Source: Propionibacteriaceae bacterium (GTDB lineage Bacteria > Actinomycetota > Actinomycetes > Propionibacteriales > Propionibacteriaceae). Taken from it: a stretch of 41,419 nucleotides of DNA. Shown piece by piece: positions 7,304 through 13,880 of this stretch. The translations under genes and the position numbers were made by a program. Within the stretch, counting starts at the first letter, position 1. Each line of letters opens with the position of its first letter. Below the pieces are notes generated by a model that saw nothing but the letters and a program-made list of their open reading frames with translations, was not told the DNA's origin and ran no database searches. The stretch lies in the NCBI GenBank assembly GCA_031262485.1, contig JAISHO010000006.1, positions 1 through 41,419 on the forward strand. Direction: 5' to 3'.

Positions 7304-7517
7304 CATCGCCCGACCTCTCGGCGCGCGAGGCGGTGATTTCGGCGTCGATCTCATCCATCGTCATGTGTGCGAGACCAGCGTCGGCGGAAGCCCTCCGCTG
7401 ACGTTCGATGGCCAGTATGAAGGGGTGGCGGGGCACGCCGATGTTCGTCGCGACGAGATCCTTCCCACGGCCAAAGATTCGCTCCAGGGGTGGCATATCA
7501 ACTCTTTCGTCGGTCAT
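7269..7517 (-). CDS. Small conserved-looking protein, third gene of the tacAT operon
   Basis: This 82-residue product (MTDERVDMPPLERIFGRGKDLVATN... through PRHPFILAIERQRRASADAG and TMDEIDAEITASRAER) is not assigned to a known family here. Its start overlaps the tacT stop by ATGA (7514-7517), the same junction that links tacA to tacT, which argues that it is translated. The amphipathic, charged C-terminal half resembles the toxin-binding tails of antitoxins, but that is only a resemblance. It runs convergently into yoeB with a 35-base overlap. Function unknown. Confidence 0.55.
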   Translation of the reverse strand: MTDERVDMPPLERIFGRGKDLVATNIGVPRHPFILAIERQRRASADAGLAHMTMDEIDAEITASRAERSGDVTRSGTAPRSR

Positions 7518-8035
7518 GGTTCGAGGATGCTGGGTCGAATCGGAATGTACATCCGGCGATGATCGCCAGGAAAAGGCCTGAAGGAATAGCGGGCGTAGAA
7601 CGCGGCCGCCGCCTCGTCGATTGGGTCGACGACGAGGGCGCGGATGCCGATATGAGCGGAGGAGTGGGCCACTTGGGCGATGGCGTGGGCGAGGAGAGAG
7701 GAGCCTAGACCGCGCCCTTGGGCGTTCTGCGCGACGGAGAGGCGGCCGAGGAGGACGGCGGGGATCATCATGGGGGTGTTGCGCGCCAACCAACCGCCGC
7801 CGGTGCTTTCTCGTTCGATTCCATGGGCGGAGAGGGACGAGAATCCGGCGATAGAATCGTCTGGCATCGTCACGACGAAGACGGTCGATGTTCCTTGTTT
7901 TTCGGCGCGCAGCGAGTGGCGCTGGAGCCAGGTGTCGAGTTCGGGGCGCCCGCAGGTGAAGTCGAGAACGCGATCGGTGGGGAGAATCCTGCGGGGAGCG
8001 TTGAAGTCGCCCCGGGCGACGCTGGCGTCGCTCAT
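7514..8035 (-). CDS. tacT: TacT-type GNAT acetyltransferase toxin
   Basis: The 173-residue protein is a GNAT acetyltransferase of the TacT/AtaT group. It has the N-terminal FTCGRPELDTWLQRHSLRAEKQGTS segment typical of these toxins, the acetyl-CoA loop QNAQGRGLGSSLL (the Q/R-x-x-G-x-G/A motif, about residues 104-116) and the C-terminal FYARYSFRPFPGD with the catalytic-type Tyr. Relatives acetylate the amino group of charged tRNAs and block translation. The start codon overlaps the stop of tacA by ATGA. Confidence 0.88.
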   Translation of the reverse strand: MSDASVARGDFNAPRRILPTDRVLDFTCGRPELDTWLQRHSLRAEKQGTSTVFVVTMPDDSIAGFSSLSAHGIERESTGGGWLARNTPMMIPAVLLGRLSVAQNAQGRGLGSSLLAHAIAQVAHSSAHIGIRALVVDPIDEAAAAFYARYSFRPFPGDHRRMYIPIRPSILEP

Positions 8036-8292
8036 GCCCAGACGGGGGTGCGCCCAAGGAGGTCGTTCAGGCGTGGGTCGACGGGTTCGTCGAGGGTGGC
8101 GACGAAAGCGTCCCAGTGCTCATCGGCCACGATCGTGCGTTGGTTCTCGGCGATGTCGTGGTGCGCTTTCGCCATCAACGTCGACACCGACCAACCGGTG
8201 ATACTCGTTCCGGCCAATTCCGACGCACGTTCAATCGTGTGACGTTGTTCGTCAGTGAGCCTGAGGTCGAGGCGTGCGGTCTTCGTTCCCAT
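8032..8292 (-). CDS. tacA: TacA-type DUF1778 ribbon-helix-helix antitoxin
   Basis: The 86-residue product starts TARLDLRLTDEQRHTIERASELAGTSITGW, the DUF1778 ribbon-helix-helix domain, and ends with the flexible tail ADEHWDAFVATLDEPVDPRLNDLL that blocks the acetyl-CoA site of the toxin in known pairs. It is the first gene of the - strand operon tacA-tacT-small gene, all joined by 4-base overlaps. Confidence 0.9.
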   Translation of the reverse strand: MGTKTARLDLRLTDEQRHTIERASELAGTSITGWSVSTLMAKAHHDIAENQRTIVADEHWDAFVATLDEPVDPRLNDLLGRTPVWA

Positions 8293-8298
8293 GGATCT

Positions 8299-8330
8299 AT
8301 ACTATCTCGTGACGGAGAAAATACGTACGT
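8299..8330 (-). promoter_or_regulatory. tacA promoter region, probable leaderless start
   Basis: On the - strand TAGTAT (8299-8304) lies six bases before the tacA ATG (8292), leaving no room for a ribosome site. The palindrome ACGTACGT (8323-8330) sits where the -35 box would be; the -35 match itself is poor. The palindrome could be a TacA site. Confidence 0.4.
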
Positions 8331-8407
8331 TTACCAGGTCGTCGGTGGCACGTCCGCCGATCCGCATCCGCAATCACAGCATCGTTGTTGTGGCTCTGCG
8401 CCATCGT

Positions 8408-8500
8408 GGGGGGTCACATTTCACTCTCTGGAATCTCCATAAATGACCCCCTAGAAGTTCCATAAATGACCCCCCAGGAGTTCCATATTTGACCCCCTAG
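8408..8500. repeat. 23-bp tandem array, IS21-like terminal repeat remnant
   Basis: Three copies of a 19-base core (TCCATAAATGACCCCCTAG and close variants) start at 8436, 8459 and 8482, an exact 23-bp period. An inverted copy of the inner part, GGGGGGTCACATTT, lies at 8408-8421. Repeated TGACCCC motifs of this kind are typical of IS21-family element ends, and no transposase gene is next to it, so it may be a relic. The array runs up to the promoter of the following ATPase gene. Confidence 0.55.
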
Positions 8501-8504
8501 CTGG

Positions 8505-8510
8505 TATATT
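8505..8510 (+). promoter_or_regulatory. -10 box of the AAA/DUF4143 ATPase gene
   Basis: TATATT lies six bases before the ATG at 8517, again fitting a leaderless transcript. The -35 position falls inside the last unit of the 23-bp array, where no good -35 hexamer is present. Confidence 0.4.
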
Positions 8511-8516
8511 TCGGCT

Positions 8517-9776
8517 ATGGCTAGCTCATACATCCCTCGCGTTGCTGATGGAATAGTTTCCCGTTCACTCGAGATTGCTGGCGCACTCCTCGTTGAAGGA
8601 GCCCGGGCATGCGGGAAGACGGAGACGGGGCGCCATCACAGCGCGAGCTCCATTCGACTGGACATCGATGACGACGCTCTCGAATTGGCGCTCGTTGATC
8701 CGTCTCTCATCCTCGAAGGTGCGACCCCCCGGCTCATCGATGAATGGCAGTTAGCTCCTCGGGTGTGGAACCACATCAGAAAAACAGTCGACGATCGGCG
8801 CGCTCCGGGCCAGTTCATTCTGACGGGGTCTGCGGTTCCTGCCGACGATGTCACGCGCCACTCGGGGGCAGGACGAATCTTACGTGTCCGACTGCGGCCG
8901 ATGACTCTCTTCGAATCGGGGCATTCAACAGGTGAAGTATCACTCTCTGCGCTTCTGGCGGGGGAGCGGGCGGCGGGGCGCTCGGAGCTTGACGTGAGAG
9001 CGATGGCGGATCGCATATGTGTCGGCGGATGGCCGGGGTTCATCGATCGTTCGCCGGAGGCGGCGCAAGTCCTGCTCCGGTCGTATCTCGAGGATCTCAC
9101 GAGGGTTGACATCCCCGCCTCTGGCGACACCGCTCGGCGAGACCCTGTACGAGTGGGTCGGCTCCTGGCATCGTATGGAAGGCATGTGGGAACGAGTGCG
9201 GCACTCTCTGTGATCGCCGCAGACACCGGCGCTCAAGATTCTCAACCGATCAAATCGGAGACTGCACGTGAATATGTGTCCGCGTTGCAACGCGTCATGG
9301 TGGTGGAAGAGCAGCCCAGTTGGGCTCCGCATCTTCGTTCTCGCGACACAGTGCGTCAAGCCGCCGTTCGTCACTTCGTCGATCCGTCTCTCGCTATCGC
9401 TGCTCTCAATGGCAGTCCTAGTCGGCTCTTGACCGATATGAACACATTCGGCCTCCTCTTCGAATCCCTGGTTGTCCGAGATCTGAGGGTTTACGCTCAA
9501 CTGCTTGATGGGGAGATCCGTCATTATCGTGATAGCGCCGGCCATGAGGCCGACGCGGTTATCCAGCTCCGGGATGGCCGCTGGGCTCTCGTTGAAGTCA
9601 AACTGGGGAGGAATAAAGCGGACGAAGCGGCGGAGTCGCTCTTGAAGTTGAAGGAGAAGATCGACACCTCGAAGGTGGGAGACCCGGCGGCTCTCGTCGT
9701 CGTCACTGGTGATGGCTATGCGCACACGCGTCCCGATGGGGTTCACGTCGTGCCGGTGGGGACTCTCGCTCCATAA
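8517..9776 (+). CDS. AAA ATPase with DUF4143 (PD-(D/E)XK-like C-terminus)
   Basis: The 419-residue protein has the AAA_14 plus DUF4143 layout. A Walker A GARACGKT (Lys34) lies near the N-terminus, a Walker B-type LIDEWQLAP about residue 75, and ILTGSAVPADD as sensor. The C-terminal domain has FESLVVRDLRVYA, a GHEADAVIQLRDG strand and WALVEVKLG, which form the Asp...Glu-x-Lys of a PD-(D/E)XK-like nuclease fold. Such ATPases are very common in bacterial accessory regions and have no settled function. The motifs are intact. It stands alone between the tacAT operon and fic. Confidence 0.8.
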   Translation: MASSYIPRVADGIVSRSLEIAGALLVEGARACGKTETGRHHSASSIRLDIDDDALELALVDPSLILEGATPRLIDEWQLAPRVWNHIRKTVDDRRAPGQFILTGSAVPADDVTRHSGAGRILRVRLRPMTLFESGHSTGEVSLSALLAGERAAGRSELDVRAMADRICVGGWPGFIDRSPEAAQVLLRSYLEDLTRVDIPASGDTARRDPVRVGRLLASYGRHVGTSAALSVIAADTGAQDSQPIKSETAREYVSALQRVMVVEEQPSWAPHLRSRDTVRQAAVRHFVDPSLAIAALNGSPSRLLTDMNTFGLLFESLVVRDLRVYAQLLDGEIRHYRDSAGHEADAVIQLRDGRWALVEVKLGRNKADEAAESLLKLKEKIDTSKVGDPAALVVVTGDGYAHTRPDGVHVVPVGTLAP

Positions 9777-9834
9777 GCCTTGTCGTCAACGCTTGTCCTC
9801 GGTTCAGCTCGCTGTAGGCGGGTCACCTCCTTGC

Positions 9835-10785
9835 TCATGGCGACGATCGGAAGACGGTCGCTTCCCTGAACACGGGCTCGAGCACTGTGGGGTCGACCTC
9901 GTAGGAACCGATCTCAGGGCAGCCGAGCGCGGAGGCCCCATTCCACAGCCAGGGGTTGATTCGACTGAAGTCGAGCATGAAGCGCGACATGTCGGCGACG
10001 TGGTCCATGAACACTTTCGACGCACGCCCATTGCCTTCCCGGAAGGGATGGGCATAGTTGAGGTGGGTGAACACCGCCGCCGCAGCGGTGGCGAACTCGA
10101 AGCGATCAAGGCATGCCCACGCGGTGCTGTGGATGATGAGTGACATCTCGTCGAGTTGGTCGTCTACCTCGCCGATCTCCACATCCGCGAATCCCCTTGT
10201 GCTGCCGGCCTTGACCATATTGAGGGTGCGATACTCACCAGCCCACGGGTAGACGTCCTGAAAGAGAAAACGGTGAATGCCACGCAGATATGCGGCGTCG
10301 AAGGTATGGCTGTGGCTGACGACCGTGGGGTCAAGGGCGAGCCACACGTGGCGCGACGTCGCGGCGCCGAACTCGAACATCCGCAACGCTCGAGGATTGG
10401 TGTAACCCTCGACATTGCGCATCGTCGCGTTGTGGGGCGGGGGATAGAAATAGGACTCCCAGCTGTCGAACGCCACCGGGGCAGCGGAACGGTTTGCTCC
10501 GCCTTCCTCGCTGCCCTCCGCTCCGTCTCCTTCATCCCAGGCCGTGTCCTCGAATTCGGCCGACGACGTCGCTCGCCGCACCGTCTCACGTAGCCGACGC
10601 AGGTATTCCTCCTCGTCGATCGCGCCACCTGCGAACGCGGTCAGGTTCTCGACATCCTCACGTTCCGGCTCCCAGCCCTCGTGCCAGGCCGCGACGAGCG
10701 CTCGGCGCACGGCGTCACGCCGCGTCTCGTCGAGCGGTGCGAACAGCTCGGGCCAACGGGCGTCGACGTCGAATTCCTCGTCCAT
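9835..10785 (-). CDS. fic: Fic-domain AMPylase with fused N-terminal antitoxin-like domain
   Basis: The catalytic Fic motif is complete: HPFREGNGRA at about residues 246-255, preceded by TFDAAYLRGIHRFLFQDVYPWAGEYR with the flap region. Fic enzymes transfer AMP from ATP to target proteins. The first 75 residues (ETRRDAVRRALVAAWHEGWEPE, then ENLTAFAGGAIDEEEYLRRL) look like the small VbhA/antitoxin fold that inhibits Fic toxins. The inhibitory [S/T]xxxE[G/N] motif would be AAWHEG, with Ala in place of the Ser/Thr. An acidic linker of about 40 residues follows. ATG at 10785 was chosen over a TTG at 10794 because GAGGAAG lies ten bases upstream. No separate antitoxin gene is adjacent. Confidence 0.82.
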   Translation of the reverse strand: MDEEFDVDARWPELFAPLDETRRDAVRRALVAAWHEGWEPEREDVENLTAFAGGAIDEEEYLRRLRETVRRATSSAEFEDTAWDEGDGAEGSEEGGANRSAAPVAFDSWESYFYPPPHNATMRNVEGYTNPRALRMFEFGAATSRHVWLALDPTVVSHSHTFDAAYLRGIHRFLFQDVYPWAGEYRTLNMVKAGSTRGFADVEIGEVDDQLDEMSLIIHSTAWACLDRFEFATAAAAVFTHLNYAHPFREGNGRASKVFMDHVADMSRFMLDFSRINPWLWNGASALGCPEIGSYEVDPTVLEPVFREATVFRSSP

Positions 10786-10863
10786 ACTGAACAAACTTCC
10801 TCTACGCGGATCTTGGAAGAAAACTCTGCTCTGCGGTCGCTGATCACGATCGAGACGACGACC

Positions 10864-11442
10864 TCAAGGCGTCGGCTCAGTTTTCTTGCGCCCGCCCAGC
10901 GTCAGATAGCCGAAGATGGCCCCGCAGACGCCGCCGACGATGTGGGCCAGTTGGGAGACGTTGTCATCGGCGACGACGCCAGCGATGATCTCATTGCCGA
11001 TATAGACGACGGCGACGAGGATGAACGTCAACGGGATCTGCCCCTGCTTCATGTTGGTGAACGACGCCAGGATGATGACGAGGAACACGAGCCCGCTCGC
11101 CCCGATGAGCGCCACCCGGGGGAAGAAGATCGCGGAGACGACCCCCGTCACGACGGCCGTCATCACCATCATGAGGACGAGGCGACGGCTGCCGTATTTC
11201 TCCTCCACCATGGGGCCGACGGCGAGCATCATGACGAAGTTGGCGGAGAAGTGGGCCAGGTTGGCGTGGGCGAACACGCTCGTCAGCATGCGCAGGTACA
11301 TGAGTGGGCTCAACCATGACGTCCGGCGCATCGCCAGGAACTCGTTGACGACGCCGCCGGTCAACCAGTTCGCCAGGAGGACGAGGGCCGACACCGCCGT
11401 CAGCACGAGGATCACCGGAGAGTTGAATGAGATACGTTTCAC
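10864..11442 (-). CDS. Rhomboid-family intramembrane serine protease
   Basis: The 192-residue protein has about six membrane spans and the rhomboid catalytic pair: Ser in IGASGLVF (GxSG) and His in LAHIVGGVCG. The family's conserved HANLAHFSANFVMM is also present. Rhomboids cut membrane proteins within or near their spans. I placed the start at the GTG at 11442 (VKRISFNSP), which has GGGAA nine bases upstream; a longer reading frame to 11637 adds a basic stretch with no membrane or rhomboid features. The neighbours give no clue to its substrate. Confidence 0.8.
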   Translation of the reverse strand: MKRISFNSPVILVLTAVSALVLLANWLTGGVVNEFLAMRRTSWLSPLMYLRMLTSVFAHANLAHFSANFVMMLAVGPMVEEKYGSRRLVLMMVMTAVVTGVVSAIFFPRVALIGASGLVFLVIILASFTNMKQGQIPLTFILVAVVYIGNEIIAGVVADDNVSQLAHIVGGVCGAIFGYLTLGGRKKTEPTP

Positions 11443-11590
11443 CGCTTGTTCCCTTCCCCATGGCCCGTGGGGCCTCGCGCCGAGTGCGCCCGCGCCCCGG
11501 CAGAGTTCCATCTTAACTTCGCGGCTTCTCCGCCACCGAGCCAGACGAAGGGGGCGGGATAACGAGGAGGTCACAAACTCAGAGAGACGC

Positions 11591-11620
11591 TTGACAACCC
11601 GTGAGGGAGCCAAATACTCT
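11591..11620 (+). promoter_or_regulatory. Promoter of the sugar-transport operon
   Basis: TTGACA (11591-11596) is a perfect -35 box and TACTCT (11615-11620) a reasonable -10 box with an 18-base spacer. It lies about 110 bases before the first permease start. No obvious long inverted repeat for the ROK repressor is seen here, so its operator is not assigned. Confidence 0.45.
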
Positions 11621-11731
11621 GATACACAGAAGAACATAATCTTGATCTAAGAGTAACCAGAAAGGCCTGGTTGCTCGACGTTTCCCTCATCACTGGTGAT
11701 GAGCGAGCACCCACATGGAAGGAGGGCCGTA

Positions 11732-12703
11732 GTGGCGACGCAGACGATCCAACGCAAAGATCCTTCGCCTGTTGTCCGGCAACCGAACCGGTCGTCGAAG
11801 CTGAAACAATTGGGCCATTCGAAGGCCCTCATCATCATGTGCCTGCCGGCCATCGCCTTCTTCGTCATTTTCAGCTATTGCCCCTTGCCGGGCACCTGGA
11901 TCGCCTTCACGAATTATAATTTCCGTGACGGGATTTTCGGCAGTCCTTTCGTCGGGCTCCGTAACTTCGAATTCCTCGTGAAATCAGGGCAGCTCTGGTT
12001 GCTCACGAGGAACACGCTTCTGTATAACCTCGCTTTTATCGTTATCGGGAACATTCTTCAGATCGCTTTGGCCGTCATGCTCAATGAGATCAGGGCAAAG
12101 TATTTCAAGAAGATCAGCCAGGCCATCATGTTCCTGCCGTATTTCATCTCCGTCGTCCTCATCGGCGTCATCGCCTTCAATGTTTTGAACTACGACACCG
12201 GCGCCCTCAACACGCTCATCAAAGAGACGGGCGGCGACCCCATCAAGATTTATTCGATGGCGGGGATCTGGCCGATCATCATCATCATCTGCCAGCTCTG
12301 GCAATCGACCGGCTACGGCTCGATCGTCTATTTCGCGGCGATCATGGGGATCGACGATTCGATGTTCGAGGCCGCGGCGATCGACGGGGCCACGGCCTGG
12401 CAACGCATTCGCTACATCATTCTGCCCAGCCTCAAGCCGACCTTCATCATCCTTCTCCTCTTCGCGATGGGCGGGATCATGCGAGGAAATTTCGGCCTCT
12501 TCTGGAACCTGGTCGGAAATAACGCCACGCTCTTCAACACGACCGACATCATCGAGACGAGCGTGTATCGCATGATCATGTCGCAGAACAACTTCACGTC
12601 ATCCACTGCTGTCGGTCTCTACCAGTCCCTGTTCGGCTTCGCCCTTGTCATGACCTGTAACTGGATCGTGCGGCGGATCAACTCCGACTACGCCCTGTTC
12701 TGA
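11732..12703 (+). CDS. Sugar ABC transporter permease, LplB type
   Basis: This 323-residue inner-membrane protein has six predicted spans and the permease EAA loop EAAAIDGATAWQRIRYIILPSL (about residues 210-231), the docking site for the ATPase. It belongs to the LplB/YteP group of carbohydrate-uptake permeases, which typically handle oligosaccharides from plant or host glycans. The GTG at 11732 was chosen because AAGGAGG lies six bases upstream. The partner permease starts 13 bases after its stop. Confidence 0.88.
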   Translation: MATQTIQRKDPSPVVRQPNRSSKLKQLGHSKALIIMCLPAIAFFVIFSYCPLPGTWIAFTNYNFRDGIFGSPFVGLRNFEFLVKSGQLWLLTRNTLLYNLAFIVIGNILQIALAVMLNEIRAKYFKKISQAIMFLPYFISVVLIGVIAFNVLNYDTGALNTLIKETGGDPIKIYSMAGIWPIIIIICQLWQSTGYGSIVYFAAIMGIDDSMFEAAAIDGATAWQRIRYIILPSLKPTFIILLLFAMGGIMRGNFGLFWNLVGNNATLFNTTDIIETSVYRMIMSQNNFTSSTAVGLYQSLFGFALVMTCNWIVRRINSDYALF

Positions 12704-12716
12704 AGGAGGCTCCGCG

Positions 12717-13664
12717 ATGACACTTGCCACCAGCCAGGCGAAACCGGCAGAAAAACGGACGAAACCCTCAGCGACGAAGATCAAGCTCGATCGCTCCGAC
12801 ATCGTCCTGCGAGGAATCTCGTATTTCTTCGTGACGCTGTTCACCGTCTTCTGCGCCCTTCCCTTCGTCCTCATCCTCTCCGCCTCTTTTTCGGAAGAGT
12901 CGCGCATCATGAGGGACGGCTTCTCCCTGTTCCCCCAGGGATTCACCTTCACCGCCTACGAATATATTTTCCGCTATCCCCGGGTCATCATCGGCTCCTA
13001 TGTCGTCACGATCGTCATGACGGCCGCAGGAACCGCGCTCGGATTGTTCATCATCGCGATGACCGGGTACGCCCTGCAACGGCGTGATTTCTTTCTGAGA
13101 AACCAAATTTCGTTTTTCATTTATTTCACGACGTTATTCTCCGCCGGCCTGGCGCCGACGTATATCTGGATCGCCCGGTACCTCAACCTCCGGGGGAGTT
13201 ATCTGGCCGTCTTCCTCCAGTTGCTCATGACGCCGTGGCTCATCATCCTCATGAAGAACTTCGCCCGCTCGGTGCCCTATGAGGTCATCGAATCTGGCAA
13301 GGTGGACGGTGCCGGTGATTTCCGAATCTTCGCCCAACTCGTCCTCCCCATGCTCAAACCGGCGTTGGCCACGATCGGGCTCTTCCTCGCCCTCGGGTAC
13401 TGGAACGAGTGGTATCTCTCCTCGCTCTATCTCGGATCGACCGTCGAATTCAAACCGCTCCAGTACTACCTCTACAACATCATCAACACGGCCAACGCGC
13501 TCAAGAACTCGATGGCCGGGGCGAACGTCACCATCACTCAATTGCCGAGCAACACACTCAAGATGGCCAGCGCGGTCGTCGCCACCGGCCCCATCATCTT
13601 CCTCTATCCCTTCGTCCAGAAGTACTTCGTCACGGGCATCACGGTCGGAGCGGTCAAGGGATGA
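12717..13664 (+). CDS. Sugar ABC transporter permease, YtcP/LplC type
   Basis: The 315-residue second permease has six spans and the loop ESGKVDGAGDFRIFAQLVLPMLKP (EAA-type, Glu-Ser replacing Glu-Ala). The N-terminus has a charged cytosolic stretch of about 35 residues before the first span. It is typical of the YtcP/LplC subunit that pairs with LplB. AAGGAGG lies just upstream of the ATG. The operon has no ATP-binding subunit, so a shared MsmK-like ATPase encoded elsewhere is likely. Confidence 0.88.
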   Translation: MTLATSQAKPAEKRTKPSATKIKLDRSDIVLRGISYFFVTLFTVFCALPFVLILSASFSEESRIMRDGFSLFPQGFTFTAYEYIFRYPRVIIGSYVVTIVMTAAGTALGLFIIAMTGYALQRRDFFLRNQISFFIYFTTLFSAGLAPTYIWIARYLNLRGSYLAVFLQLLMTPWLIILMKNFARSVPYEVIESGKVDGAGDFRIFAQLVLPMLKPALATIGLFLALGYWNEWYLSSLYLGSTVEFKPLQYYLYNIINTANALKNSMAGANVTITQLPSNTLKMASAVVATGPIIFLYPFVQKYFVTGITVGAVKG

Positions 13665-13763
13665 CCAGTTCCGCCACCGTGTCCGTGTCACGAACGATGA
13701 GGCGACCGTAAGGAGGTAGTCCGACGAATCCATCTCTCGGCTCTCGGAACCCCGAAGAGATCG

Positions 13764-13868
13764 ATGAACAACAGAACAACGAACGCTCAGGCCCCGGCCG
13801 CACCACAACGCAGCGGGAAACGCCGCTCGGGGGCACGAGCATCCACATCACAACACATCACACGATGA
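13764..13868 (+). CDS. Possible 34-residue basic peptide upstream of the lipoprotein gene
   Basis: An ATG at 13764 opens a 34-codon frame (MNNRTTNAQAPAAPQRSGKR, then a Ser/Arg-rich end) that closes at TGA 13866-13868, just before the ribosome site of the lipoprotein gene. GAAGAG five bases upstream could serve as ribosome site. It could be a leader peptide coupling translation to the downstream gene, or simply a chance frame in the 216-base spacer. Confidence 0.2.
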   Translation: MNNRTTNAQAPAAPQRSGKRRSGARASTSQHITR

Positions 13869-13880
13869 AGAGGAGTACCC

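Noticed and set aside
8436-8500. 23-bp array considered as a short CRISPR or plasmid iterons
   Set aside because: There are no unique spacers, no cas or rep gene, and TGACCCC repeats fit an IS21-like end better.
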